Part shown: positions 26,295-35,715 of the stretch, piece after piece
How the letters are laid out: every line of letters begins with the position of its first letter
Numbering within the stretch: position 1 is the first letter of the stretch
DNA from: an uncultured Chloroflexota bacterium
GTDB taxonomy: Bacteria > Chloroflexota > Anaerolineae > Caldilineales > Caldilineaceae
DNA: 42,090 nucleotides
Direction: 5' to 3'
NCBI GenBank assembly: GCA_903858085.1
Contig: CAIOHJ010000168.1
Coordinates: 1-42,090 of the forward strand
The notes under the pieces: generated by a model
The model's input: the letters and a program-made list of their open reading frames with translations, nothing else
Told to the model about the DNA's origin: nothing
The model's database searches: none
Translations under genes and position numbers: made by a program

Positions 26295-27537
26295 CAGGCA
26301 AGGGCGTGACAGGCAAGGGCGTGACAGGCAAGGACGTGACAGGCAAGGACGGGTTGTCCTTCACCCCGGGCGGGAGAGGCCGGTGCGGCAGCAGCACCCT
26401 TGGATTTTCAGCGGCGCGATCGCCCAGCTGCCGGAGGAGCTCCCGGACGGAGAAGTGGTCGAGGTCTGCGCAGCCGACGGCCAGTGGCTGGCGCGCGGCT
26501 ATCTCAACCGGCGCAGCCAGATCCAGGTGCGCCTGCTGAGCTGGGAGGCGGCAGAGCCGATCGACGCGGCGTTCTGGCGGCGACGGCTGCAGAGCGCGCT
26601 GGCCCTGCGGGCCTCTCTGCCGGAAGTGCAAGGGTGCAGCGCGCTGCGGCTGGTCAACGCCGAAAGCGATTACCTGCCCGGTCTGACGGTCGACCGCATG
26701 GGCGATTTTTTGGTGCTGCAGGCAGGTACACTGGCCATCGACCGGCGCAAACAAGCGCTGGCAGACCAACTGCTGGCCATGACCGGCTGCCAGGGCGTCG
26801 TCGAACGCAGCGACATGGCTGCCCGCCGGCTGGAAGGGCTGCCACCCTCCAGCGGGCTGCTGGCCGGAAACCTGCCGGAGGGGCGGGTCGAGGTCGAAGA
26901 AGCGGGAATGCACTTCGCCGTCGATCTGCTGCGCGGCCAAAAGACGGGCTTTTACACAGACCAGCGGGCCAACCGGCGCCGGGTGGCGGCCTATTGTGCA
27001 GGTGGACGGGTGCTCAACGCGTTCAGCTACACAGGCGCGTTCGCTCTGCACGCGCTGCGCGCGGGGGCCAGCCAGGTCACCAACCTGGACAGCAGCCTCG
27101 ATGCCCTGGCCCTGGCCGAACACAACCTGCGGCGCAACGGCTACGACCCGGATCTTCTGACCACCAACATCGCCGGCGATGTGTTCGCCGTGCTGCGCGA
27201 CTGGCAGGAGGATCCGGCTGAACGCTACGACGTGGTGATTCTGGACCCGCCCAAATTTGCCCAGAACCAGGGCGCGATCGAACGTGCCCTCCGCGGCTAC
27301 AAGGAGATCAACCGATTGGCCCTGCGGCTGTTGCGCCCCGGCGGTTTTTTGGCAACGTTCAGTTGCAGCGGGCTGGTCAGCGCCGAGCTCTTTCAGAAAG
27401 TTGTCTTCGGTGCAGCGGTCGATGCAGGACGGCCCGTGCAGGTGATCGAAGGGCTGCGCCAGAGCGCCGACCACCCGGTGGCCATCACCTTTCCAGAAGG
27501 AGAGTATTTGAAGGGGCTGCTCCTGCGCGTGTTGTGA
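26272..27537 (+). CDS. rlmI: RlmI-like 23S rRNA (cytosine-C5) methyltransferase
   Basis: ATG 26272 is chosen because GGAGG lies 5 nt upstream. The 421-residue product starts with a repeat-coded tail (RDRQG four times), then a PUA-like domain (VVLHPGRERPVRQQHPWIFSGAI), a small linker domain with NAESDYLPGLTVDRMGDFLVLQ, and a class I SAM methyltransferase. SAM motifs include GQKTGFYTDQRANRR, VLNAFSYTGAFALHALRAGA and VVILDPPKFAQN; a Cys follows in FSCSGL. RlmI makes m5C1962 in E. coli 23S rRNA. Close paralogues of the family (RlmK-like) share this fold, so the exact target base is inferred. The next gene, a Nudix hydrolase, begins 19 bp on. Confidence 0.92.
   Translation: MRELAGRDRQGRDRQGRDRQGRDRQGRVVLHPGRERPVRQQHPWIFSGAIAQLPEELPDGEVVEVCAADGQWLARGYLNRRSQIQVRLLSWEAAEPIDAAFWRRRLQSALALRASLPEVQGCSALRLVNAESDYLPGLTVDRMGDFLVLQAGTLAIDRRKQALADQLLAMTGCQGVVERSDMAARRLEGLPPSSGLLAGNLPEGRVEVEEAGMHFAVDLLRGQKTGFYTDQRANRRRVAAYCAGGRVLNAFSYTGAFALHALRAGASQVTNLDSSLDALALAEHNLRRNGYDPDLLTTNIAGDVFAVLRDWQEDPAERYDVVILDPPKFAQNQGAIERALRGYKEINRLALRLLRPGGFLATFSCSGLVSAELFQKVVFGAAVDAGRPVQVIEGLRQSADHPVAITFPEGEYLKGLLLRVL
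26291..26350. repeat. 4 x 15-bp in-frame tandem repeat at the rlmI N-terminus
   Basis: The unit GTGACAGGCAAGGGC is present four times; the last two copies have GGAC instead of GGGC at the 3' end. The unit length is a multiple of three, so copy number changes keep the rlmI frame and add or remove RDRQG. The first copy also supplies the stop of the small gene upstream. Confidence 0.92.
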
Positions 27538-27556
27538 ACACACCCGGATCGATGCG

Positions 27557-28234
27557 ATGACAACGAAATCCTTCTGTGAGCCATTTTTATCCCAGCTCCG
27601 CTGTGACCTGCGGGGGACGCTGCCCGGACGCACTGCCCAGGAGCGGATGGCCCCGCGGCCACGGCTGGGCAGCCAGCTTGCCGACCAGGCCAGCAGCGCT
27701 GCCCGGCAGGGGGGGGTTCTGGTGCTGCTCTATTCCCATGCTGGCCAGATCTTTCTCCCTTTGATCCGGCGCCCAGACTACCCAGGCGTGCATGGGGGCC
27801 AGATCGGGCTGCCGGGGGGCGGCTATGATCTGGCTGACAGCGACCTGATCGCCACCGCACTGCGCGAGACTTCGGAAGAGATTGGGGTGCACGCCAGCCA
27901 GCCCCAAGTGCTGGGGCTGTTGACCCCAATCTACGTGACAGCCAGCAACTATCTGGTGCAGCCCGCAGTCGCCTGGATCGAGGCCCGCCCAGAGTTTCAG
28001 CCTGACCCGTACGAGGTGGCTGAGCTGATCGAAGCGCCGCTGGGGACGCTGCTCGACCCGGCAGCCCAGCAGGTCGAGTGCTGGAGCGTGCGTGACCAGT
28101 CGATCGAAGTCCCCTATTTTGCGGTCGCCCAGCACAAGGTCTGGGGTGCTACGGCGATGATGCTCAGCGAACTGCTGGCACTCCCGGCGATGGCGGCCGT
28201 GCGTGGGGCAGATGGGTGCGCTGGCCGTGTGTAG
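27557..28234 (+). CDS. Nudix hydrolase, CoA pyrophosphatase (NudL) type
   Basis: The 225-residue protein has the NudL/UPF0035 pattern PLIRRPDYPGVHGGQIGLPGG just before the Nudix box GGYDLADSDLIATALRETSEEIG. The box keeps RExxEE but lacks the first canonical Glu, as is normal in this subfamily. Members split CoA and its derivatives into phosphopantetheine and 3',5'-ADP. The C-terminal extension with EVPYFAVAQHKVWGATAMM also fits. It is cytoplasmic. The gene starts 19 bp after rlmI, without an obvious Shine-Dalgarno site, so it may be coupled. The N-terminal 30 residues are not conserved in my recollection. Confidence 0.88.
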   Translation: MTTKSFCEPFLSQLRCDLRGTLPGRTAQERMAPRPRLGSQLADQASSAARQGGVLVLLYSHAGQIFLPLIRRPDYPGVHGGQIGLPGGGYDLADSDLIATALRETSEEIGVHASQPQVLGLLTPIYVTASNYLVQPAVAWIEARPEFQPDPYEVAELIEAPLGTLLDPAAQQVECWSVRDQSIEVPYFAVAQHKVWGATAMMLSELLALPAMAAVRGADGCAGRV

Positions 28235-28286
28235 CGTTTCTGCCCGCACCCAGCAGCATGGTACGATCGAACGTGGGGAGGAAACA

Positions 28287-29702
28287 TTGTTGTCAAAAGG
28301 CTATTTTGTGCAATTGCTGCGGGGGGCGCTCTGGCCTCCTGCCAATCTGCCACTCCTCTGGGGGAGGCTCGCTTTGCTCGCGCTGCTGTTGGGAGGGGGG
28401 CTTCTCTCAACAGCGCAGCGGGTCGGCGCTGCGCCCCCCGCTCAGTCTGCCGCCGACCGGCTGGTGCTGGCCTTCTACTACAGCTGGTTCGACGAGGCGA
28501 CCTGGACGTACGATCAGCTGAGCGACCTGCCGGCGGAACCCTACGTCAGCCGCGACCGCAGCGTGATGGGGCGGCAGATCGAACAAGCGCAGCGTGCCGG
28601 CATCGACGCACTGGTCGTGGCCTGGTATGGGCCTGACGGGGCGACCAACCAGACCGAACCCAATCTGGCTGCGCTGCTCGACGAGGCCGCCGCCCGCAGC
28701 TTCAAGATCGCCGTTTTGTTCGAGAGCGATTCGCCGTTTATGCCGGGGGTGGAGGAGGTGAGCGGGGGGCTGGCCCATCTGCTCGGCGTCCACGCCAACC
28801 ACCCGGCCTATCTGCGCGTCGACGGGCGGCCGGTGGTCTTCTTCTGGCGCCCAACCCTCTACAGCGTCGACACTTGGGCTGCTGTTCGGGGCCAGGTTGA
28901 CCCTGCCAAGGCTGCGCTCTGGGTCAGCGAGGGGGTCGACACCAGCTACCTCAGCGTCTTTGACGGCCACCACCTGTACAGCAACACCTGGAATCCCCCC
29001 GCCAGTCTGGTCGCTACCAACCAGAAATTTGCCGCGCGCGTGGCGGCGATGCGTTCTGCGCTGGGCGCTGACCGGTTCTGGGTCGCTACGGTGATGCCAG
29101 GGTACAACGACGTCAAAATTCGGCCAGCCACCGGCTTTGCCACCGACCGGGAGGGAGGGGCCTACTACGAGCGCGCCTGGCAGGCGGCGATCGACAGCCA
29201 CCCGCGCTGGATCGTGGTCAACAGCTTCAACGAGTGGCCAGAAGGCAGCTACATCGAGCCGAGCCGCGCGTTCGGTGATCGCTTTCTGGCGCTGACAGCG
29301 ACCTGGAGTGCTCGCTTCAAGGCAGGAGGGAGCAGCGGGCCAGAGCTGCAAGGCACGGACGAGACGGTTGCCGAGACGGTTGCCGAGACGGTTGCCGAAC
29401 CGACAGCCATCGTCCAGACTGCGCTGCTCAACCTGCGTGCCGGTCCTGCCCTCAGCCAGCCGCTGCTGGGGCAGGTGCTCGGCGGCACACGCCTGCCGAT
29501 TGTCGGGCGTTCGGCCGACGGGGCCTGGTGGCAGGTGACGGCAGCGGAGGGCAGGGTGTGGGTCTTTGGCGAACTGGTGCAGCCGCTCGGCCCCCTCGAC
29601 CAGGTCCCGGTTGCAGCGGCACCCACCGTGGAGAGCGGATTTTCGATCACCGTGGGTGGCCAGAGCGTTCTGCTGCGCCAGGTGCAGCCGGCCGCCCCCT
29701 AA
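28287..29702 (+). CDS. secreted GH99-like glycoside hydrolase with C-terminal SH3 domain
   Basis: The best start is TTG 28287, with GGGGAGG 5 nt upstream, giving 471 residues. The N-terminus has a signal or anchor helix (LALLALLLGGGLLSTAQRVGAA). The main domain (about 55-355) resembles GH99/WbsX-like TIM barrels: LAFYYSWFDEATW at the start, QIEQAQRAGIDALVVAWYGP, and NSFNEWPEGSYIEPS with the likely acid/base pair in NEWxEG. GH99 members cleave internal alpha-mannoside bonds. A threefold ETVA linker leads to a bacterial SH3 domain (about 375-435: LNLRAGPALSQPLLGQVLGG) that may bind cell wall. Exact glycan specificity is unknown. hpt follows 24 bp later. Confidence 0.85.
   Translation: MLSKGYFVQLLRGALWPPANLPLLWGRLALLALLLGGGLLSTAQRVGAAPPAQSAADRLVLAFYYSWFDEATWTYDQLSDLPAEPYVSRDRSVMGRQIEQAQRAGIDALVVAWYGPDGATNQTEPNLAALLDEAAARSFKIAVLFESDSPFMPGVEEVSGGLAHLLGVHANHPAYLRVDGRPVVFFWRPTLYSVDTWAAVRGQVDPAKAALWVSEGVDTSYLSVFDGHHLYSNTWNPPASLVATNQKFAARVAAMRSALGADRFWVATVMPGYNDVKIRPATGFATDREGGAYYERAWQAAIDSHPRWIVVNSFNEWPEGSYIEPSRAFGDRFLALTATWSARFKAGGSSGPELQGTDETVAETVAETVAEPTAIVQTALLNLRAGPALSQPLLGQVLGGTRLPIVGRSADGAWWQVTAAEGRVWVFGELVQPLGPLDQVPVAAAPTVESGFSITVGGQSVLLRQVQPAAP
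29361..29396. repeat. 3 x 12-bp in-frame repeat in the linker of the GH99-like gene
   Basis: GAGACGGTTGCC occurs three times exactly and encodes ETVA three times, followed by a partial EPTA copy. It forms the hinge between the catalytic barrel and the SH3 domain. Copy number changes would alter linker length without a frameshift. Confidence 0.92.
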
Positions 29703-29726
29703 CCGTTGTGAAGAGGAGAAGAAATT

Positions 29727-30308
29727 ATGAGCATACCCCACGCCGTCTTTGACAAAGTCAGCCTGCACGAAGACATCGCCCAGGTGCTGGTCGACGAGCC
29801 GTCGATTCGCAGACGGGTGCGTGAACTGGGGGACATGCTCAACCGTGAGTATGCGCGCCAGGATCTGTTGTTGGTGTCGGTGCTCAAAGGCAGCATCATC
29901 TTTATGGCCGACTTGATCCGGGCCATCACGATCCCGCACGAGATCGATTTTATGGCGACCAGCAGCTATGGGGCTGGCACCAGCAGCAGCGGGATTGTGC
30001 GCATTCTGAAGGATCTGAACACGTCGATCGAGGGGCGCAACATCGTGCTGGTCGAAGACATCATCGACAGCGGCCATACCCTTGGCTATCTCATGCGTCT
30101 TTTACGGGAGCGCCAGCCGGCCTCGCTGCGGGTCATGGCCCTGCTCGACAAACCGGACCGCCGCGAGATCGAGATTCAGGTCGACTGGGTCGGGTTCGCA
30201 ATCCCCAATGAGTTTGTTGTCGGCTATGGGCTGGACTTCAACGAACTGTACCGCAACCTGCCCTTTATCGGGGTTTTGAAACCCAGCATCTATGGGGCGC
30301 CTGAATAA
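29727..30308 (+). CDS. hpt: hypoxanthine phosphoribosyltransferase
   Basis: The 193-residue protein has the purine PRTase motifs: SVLKGSIIFMADLIRA (51-66), the flexible-loop region MATSSYGAGTSSSG (76-89) and the PRPP site IVLVEDIIDSGHTL (106-119). A C-terminal base-binding segment reads DWVGFAIPNEFVVGYGLDF. It salvages hypoxanthine and probably guanine to IMP and GMP in the cytoplasm. A clear GAGGAG ribosome site precedes the ATG. The stop overlaps the next gene by 17 bp. Confidence 0.97.
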   Translation: MSIPHAVFDKVSLHEDIAQVLVDEPSIRRRVRELGDMLNREYARQDLLLVSVLKGSIIFMADLIRAITIPHEIDFMATSSYGAGTSSSGIVRILKDLNTSIEGRNIVLVEDIIDSGHTLGYLMRLLRERQPASLRVMALLDKPDRREIEIQVDWVGFAIPNEFVVGYGLDFNELYRNLPFIGVLKPSIYGAPE

Positions 30309-31542
30309 GCTGGCCTGCCGTCTGCTGCTGGCCAGCCTGCTGGTGGTGGGGGGGAGTGGCCCGCTGCGTGCGCAGGAGGAAAGCTACACGGTGGCTGCCG
30401 GCGATACGCTTGGGACGATTGCAGCTCGCCTGGGGGTGACTGTCGCCGAACTGGCTGCCGCCAACGGCATCGACGACCCCAATCTGATCCGGGTCGGCCA
30501 GGTGCTGCTGGCGCCCGGCAGGAGCGCGGTGGCTGTCGAGTCGGCAGGAGCCACAGTTGCCGTCCGGGCATGGCCCGGCGACACCGTGGCCAGCCTGGCC
30601 AGCCGGTATGGGGTCGAGGGGGGGCAGGCAGCAGAGTTGAACGGGCTGCCGGCGGCGCGCCGGCTCTTTCCAGGCCAGCCGCTGCAGATCCCAGCCCAGG
30701 CTGCCCCCCCACCGACGGCGGTGCTGGGGGCAGTGACGTCCGTGCAGATGCCTGCCACGCTCCTTCAGGGGCGCACCGGGCGGCTCTTTGTGACCAGCAG
30801 CCGCCCGCTGCAGCTCGAAGGCCACTGGAACGGCCAGCCCCTGATCTTTCAGCTGCTGCAGGAGGATGGCCTGCGCCAGGCTGCCTTTTTGCCGGTCGAT
30901 GCCCTGCTGGCACCAGGCGCTTACCCGCTGGAGGTCGGCTACACGACCTCCAGCGGGGTCCCTTTGCGTCTCCAGCGTTCGATCCTGGTGGAGGCAGGCC
31001 CGTACGATTCTCAGGAGATCGTGGTGAGCCAGGAAAAGGCGGAGGTCCTGACCCCGCCGGTCGTGCAGGCAGAGCGAGAGCGAGTGGTTTCTGTCTGGTC
31101 GCAGGTCAGCCCGGAGCGGTTCTGGCTGGAGCGCTTTCAGCGTCCGATCGGCGCGGATTATCCGACCACCAGCCCCTTTGGCACCCGGCGCACCTATTCG
31201 GTAGCCGATATCGGCAATTTTCATGCTGGCCAGGATTTCGGGGCGCCGGAAGGAACGCTGGTCTTCGCGCCGGCCCCAGGCCGGGTGGTGCTGGCGGAGC
31301 CGATCGCGGTGCGCGGCAACGCCGTGATCCTCGACCACGGCCGCGGGGTTTTCTCCGGCTACTGGCATCTGAGCGAAATGAAGGTGGGCGTCGGCATGGA
31401 TGTCGCTGCCGGGGATGTGCTGGGGCTGGTCGGCAACACGGGGCTGAGCACCGGCGCGCATCTGCACTGGGAACTGCGCATTGGCGGGGTCGCCGTGGAC
31501 CCAATGCAGTTTCTCGAGGAAGCGCCCTTCCCGGCGCCGTGA
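30292..31542 (+). CDS. LysM and M23 (lysostaphin-type) peptidoglycan endopeptidase
   Basis: The 416-residue protein has a signal peptide (LACRLLLASLLVVGGSGPLRAQ), a clear LysM domain (YTVAAGDTLGTIAARLGVTVAELAAANGI, about 31-76), a second weaker LysM (GDTVASLASRYGV), a beta-rich middle domain, and a C-terminal M23 zinc peptidase. Zinc ligands are seen in NFHAGQDFGAPEGT (His near 310, Asp near 314) and GAHLHWELR (His near 390). It should act outside the membrane on peptide bridges of peptidoglycan. ATG 30292 lies inside the end of hpt, so translation is probably coupled. The gene faces the end of an amino-sugar operon on the other strand. Confidence 0.93.
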   Translation: MGRLNKLACRLLLASLLVVGGSGPLRAQEESYTVAAGDTLGTIAARLGVTVAELAAANGIDDPNLIRVGQVLLAPGRSAVAVESAGATVAVRAWPGDTVASLASRYGVEGGQAAELNGLPAARRLFPGQPLQIPAQAAPPPTAVLGAVTSVQMPATLLQGRTGRLFVTSSRPLQLEGHWNGQPLIFQLLQEDGLRQAAFLPVDALLAPGAYPLEVGYTTSSGVPLRLQRSILVEAGPYDSQEIVVSQEKAEVLTPPVVQAERERVVSVWSQVSPERFWLERFQRPIGADYPTTSPFGTRRTYSVADIGNFHAGQDFGAPEGTLVFAPAPGRVVLAEPIAVRGNAVILDHGRGVFSGYWHLSEMKVGVGMDVAAGDVLGLVGNTGLSTGAHLHWELRIGGVAVDPMQFLEEAPFPAP

Positions 31543-31567
31543 CCTACCCGCTCCTTGGGACCTTGTC

Positions 31568-32617
<1,050 letters not shown>

Positions 32618-32660
32618 TGTGAACCTTTCTGCTCGGTAGAAACGATCGGCGGGCGGGTGC

Positions 32661-33833
32661 TCAGTCTGGCTGGCTCTGAAAACAGGGGAGGCCGGCGACG
32701 AACGTGCCCACAACTTCGAGTGCCGGTGTGAGCAGGACCAGATCGGCCCAGGCGCCCGCCTGCAGCCGCCCGCGCTCCTGGCCGATGCCCAGCAGATCTG
32801 CCGGGGTAGCGGTCAGGGTGGCCAGCGCTTCCCCAAGGCTGCAGCCAGTGTACTGGATCAGCCGGCGCAGCGCTTCGTCCATCGTCAGCACCGAACCGGC
32901 CAGTGTGCCGGAAGCCAGCCGGGCCTCGTGGACCCCGTCGGGGCGGGCGGTCACCACCACTTCCTGGTCGGCGATCGGGTAGCGGCCCGGGGCCATGCCC
33001 AGCGCGGCCATCGCGTCGGTGACGACGTTCAGACGGCGGGCTCCTTTGGCTGCCCACGCCAGGGCCACGACCGCCGGATGGACGTGGATGCCGTCGGGGA
33101 TGATGCCGGCTGTCAGCTGGGGGGTGTGCAACAGCGCACCGGGCAGGCCGGGTTCCCGATGGTCGAGGGGGGGCATGGCGTTGAACAGATGGGTTCCATA
33201 GCGGATTCCGGCGGCAAAGCCAGCGTTGGCTTCTCGGTAGGTTGCCATCGAATGGCCAGCGCTGACGACGACCCCGTTGGCGGCCAGCGCCTCAACCACG
33301 GGCAAGGCGCCGGGCAGTTCGGGGGCCAGGGTGACCAGCTTGACCTGGTTCTGGGCTGTCCAGCCGGCGACGGCGTCGAGGGTGGGCAGCCGCAGATGGG
33401 TTGGGTTGTGGGCGCCTTTTTTTTGCGGGTTGAGAAAGGGGCCTTCGCAGTGCAGACCGAGTGGGAGACTGCCCCGCCAGTGGGCCGGGGGGCCGCCCGC
33501 CAGCACAGCCTGGGCTTGGGCCACCTGTTCCAACGGCGAGGTGATGATTGTCGGCAGAAAACTGGTGACCCCCCAGCGGGGCAGGCCGGCCGCCACCGAC
33601 CAGATGCTGGCAGGGTGTTGTGTGAAGTCGTCGCCGAAGGCCCCGTTGATCTGCAGGTCGATAAAACCGGGAGCGACGATCAGCCCGCCGGCGTCGAAAC
33701 AGTCGGCCGCAGCCGGGACAGCAATGCTGCGGGCATCCCCTACCGCCAGAATCCGTCCTCCCTCGAGGAGCAGGACCCCGTCGTCGATCTGTTGGTCAGG
33801 CGTCAGCAAGGTCGCCCGGTGGATGCAGAACAT
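32661..33833 (-). CDS. nagA: N-acetylglucosamine-6-phosphate deacetylase
   Basis: ATG 33833 follows AGAAGGAT at good spacing and lies 4 bp after the ROK gene. The 390-residue amidohydrolase has PGFIDLQINGAFGDDF, LGLHCEGPFLNPQKKGAHNP (metal ligand region near 126), VVSAGHSMATYREA (His near 190), THLFNAMPPLDHREPG, IIPDGIHVHP and the catalytic Asp in VVTDAMAALGM (near 274). It removes acetate from GlcNAc-6-phosphate to give glucosamine-6-phosphate. The gene order kinase, deacetylase, SIS protein matches an amino-sugar or cell-wall recycling route. Confidence 0.96.
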   Translation of the reverse strand: MFCIHRATLLTPDQQIDDGVLLLEGGRILAVGDARSIAVPAAADCFDAGGLIVAPGFIDLQINGAFGDDFTQHPASIWSVAAGLPRWGVTSFLPTIITSPLEQVAQAQAVLAGGPPAHWRGSLPLGLHCEGPFLNPQKKGAHNPTHLRLPTLDAVAGWTAQNQVKLVTLAPELPGALPVVEALAANGVVVSAGHSMATYREANAGFAAGIRYGTHLFNAMPPLDHREPGLPGALLHTPQLTAGIIPDGIHVHPAVVALAWAAKGARRLNVVTDAMAALGMAPGRYPIADQEVVVTARPDGVHEARLASGTLAGSVLTMDEALRRLIQYTGCSLGEALATLTATPADLLGIGQERGRLQAGAWADLVLLTPALEVVGTFVAGLPCFQSQPD

Positions 33834-33837
33834 GGTA

Positions 33838-34845
33838 CTATCCTTCTGTCGGGTGGAGCGCTTCGGCGGCCAGGGCAGCAGCGCCCCAGGCCCCCAGATT
33901 GCGCGTGGGGTCGGCGATGCGCAAGATCTCGGGGCGCAGGACAGCCCGTGCCAGCGCGGAGCTCTCCTGCTGGCGCAGCCATTCGGCCACGATCGGGCGC
34001 AGATAGCGTTCGCCGGCCCGGGTGACGCCGCCCCCCAGCACCACGCTGTCGACATCGTAGGCGAGCACCACGCTGCGCAGCGAGCGTGCCAGCTCGGTGC
34101 CGACGGCGTCCACGATCTGCTGGGCAGGGAGGTCGCCGGCAGCGGCGGCATCGTAGACCCCGCGTGCCGTCAACGGGTTCAGGGTGCGGAGGCTGCTGGG
34201 CATGCCCAGGGCCAGCAACTCCCGCGCTCGCCGCACGACTGCGGTGGCGGAGACCAGGGTTTCCAGACAGCCGCGCGCGCCGCAGTTGCAGGGGGGGCCA
34301 TTGGGGTCGACGATCATATGGCCGAATTCACCGGCCAGGCCGTGGCGCCCGCGCAGCAGCCGGCCTTCCAGTATGACACCGGTCGCCAGCCCTGTACCGA
34401 CGCTGATGTAGGCCAGATCCTGCTCTCCGGCCGGGTTGTCGAAACGGTAGACGCCCAGGGTGGCCACGCGCACATCGTTGTCGATCACGCAGGGAACACC
34501 GAAGCGTGCGACCAGCCGTTCGACCAGCGGGTAGTCGTACCAGTGCAGGTTGACGGCAATGCGCACAATGCCGCGGAGCGTGTCCTGCTGCCCTGGAATC
34601 CCAAGGCCGATGGCCGCCAGCGAGCGGCTGGGGTCTGCGTCCAGTGCCAGCGTCTGTTGGATCGCCGCCACAATGCTGAGCAGCGTGGCGTCGGGGCTGC
34701 TGAGGTCGGTCGCCACGGTCAGCTCGCCGTGCGGCCGCAGCAGTTCGTCGAGCAGGACGGTCGACACCGTGGTGCCACCCACGTCGACGCCGACCAGCCA
34801 GTAGGATGCAGAAGAGGAAGGTGGTTGCGTAACAGAAGCTGTCAT
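33838..34845 (-). CDS. ROK family sugar kinase, probably N-acetylglucosamine kinase
   Basis: The 335-residue protein has the ATP motif VGVDVGGTT (18-26), the sugar-binding segment GLAGEFGHMIV and the ROK zinc motif CNCGARGCLE (about 186-195). There is no N-terminal helix-turn-helix, so it is a kinase rather than a NagC/XylR-type repressor. It heads the operon with nagA and the SIS protein gene, which supports GlcNAc as substrate; glucose is the main alternative. No Shine-Dalgarno sequence precedes ATG 34845, and the predicted leader is only about 15 nt. Confidence 0.9.
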   Translation of the reverse strand: MTASVTQPPSSSASYWLVGVDVGGTTVSTVLLDELLRPHGELTVATDLSSPDATLLSIVAAIQQTLALDADPSRSLAAIGLGIPGQQDTLRGIVRIAVNLHWYDYPLVERLVARFGVPCVIDNDVRVATLGVYRFDNPAGEQDLAYISVGTGLATGVILEGRLLRGRHGLAGEFGHMIVDPNGPPCNCGARGCLETLVSATAVVRRARELLALGMPSSLRTLNPLTARGVYDAAAAGDLPAQQIVDAVGTELARSLRSVVLAYDVDSVVLGGGVTRAGERYLRPIVAEWLRQQESSALARAVLRPEILRIADPTRNLGAWGAAALAAEALHPTEG

Positions 34846-34866
34846 GGTGCAAAGGTGGATCGGCTG

Positions 34867-34917
34867 GTTTAAGTTGGTGGTTGGTAGAGGGTCAATCGCT
34901 CTCTAGAACGCTATGAT
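34867..34917. promoter_or_regulatory. overlapping divergent promoters between the ROK and cobS genes
   Basis: On the minus strand TTGACC (34890-34895) and TTAAAC (34867-34872) are 17 bp apart and would serve the amino-sugar operon. On the plus strand TATGAT (34912-34917) with a weak GGGTCA (34889-34894), also 17 bp apart, would serve cobS. The two -35 regions share bases, so the promoters should compete. The -10 on the minus side is poor. Confidence 0.35.
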
Positions 34918-34935
34918 ACCTTGAAGGGGGCGAAA

Positions 34936-35700
34936 ATGCGAATCTCGTTGGCAAGAGTCTGGAAGAATGCCGGGCAGGGGCTGTGGAGCGCGCTGGGGGT
35001 TTTGACCACCCTGCCGGTGCCCAGCCAGGGCTGGCAGCCCGACCGCCGGGCAGCCGGCTGGTTTCCGGTGGTTGGGCTGCTGATCGGTGGGCTGTTGGCG
35101 GCGGCGGCGCTGCTGGTGGGGAGGCTGCTGCCGCCGCTGCCGGCCGCGGTGCTGCTGGTGGCGCTCTGGGCAGCGCTGACCGGGGCGCTCCATCTGGATG
35201 GGCTGGCGGACTGCGCCGACGGGCTGCTGCCGCCGGTCGGGCGGGAACGGCGGCTGGAGATCCTGCGGGACCCCCGTGTGGGCAGCTTTGGGGTAACTGT
35301 CACCGTTCTGGTGCTGCTCCTCAAGGTCAGCTCCCTGGTTGGGGCGCCCCTGCCTGTGCTGCTGGCAGCGCCGGTGTGGGCGCGCTGGCTGCTTCTGCTG
35401 GCGGCCCGACGGCCAGCGGCCAGGTCGGGGGGAATGGCTGCGCGCTGGGATCTGGCCCTGACCTGGCCGCAGCTGCTGGCCGCCGGGCTGCTGCCGTTGG
35501 CGGTGACAGCCATCGGGGGGGGCTGGCACTGGCCGCTTTGGCTGGCTGCGCCGGCCGCTGGGTTCGCCGGCTGGGGGGTGTTGCGTCTGGCCGAGCGGCG
35601 GCTGGGGGGCGTCACAGGCGATGTCTTCGGCGCTGTCGTCGAGATCAGCGAGGCCGTCTTTGTCTGTGTAGCCTGCCTGCAACCCTTTCCAGGGAGCTGA
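34936..35700 (+). CDS. cobS: adenosylcobinamide-GDP ribazoletransferase (cobalamin synthase)
   Basis: ATG 34936 has AAGGGGG nearby; a TTG at 34921 is the alternative. The 254-residue membrane protein has several hydrophobic segments and the CobS motifs HLDGLADCADGLLP (from about 86), DPRVGSFGV and RLGGVTGDVFGAVVEISE near the C-terminus. It joins adenosylcobinamide-GDP with alpha-ribazole in the last steps of B12 assembly. No other cob gene is in the window. The 3' end meets a convergent gene 15 bp away. Confidence 0.96.
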   Translation: MRISLARVWKNAGQGLWSALGVLTTLPVPSQGWQPDRRAAGWFPVVGLLIGGLLAAAALLVGRLLPPLPAAVLLVALWAALTGALHLDGLADCADGLLPPVGRERRLEILRDPRVGSFGVTVTVLVLLLKVSSLVGAPLPVLLAAPVWARWLLLLAARRPAARSGGMAARWDLALTWPQLLAAGLLPLAVTAIGGGWHWPLWLAAPAAGFAGWGVLRLAERRLGGVTGDVFGAVVEISEAVFVCVACLQPFPGS

Positions 35701-35715
35701 GCGGAGGGGGCTGGC

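Noticed and set aside
28407..30077. 556-codon minus-strand frame opposite the GH99-like gene and hpt
   Set aside because: It crosses two real genes and their gap, lacks a ribosome site and has shadow-like composition.
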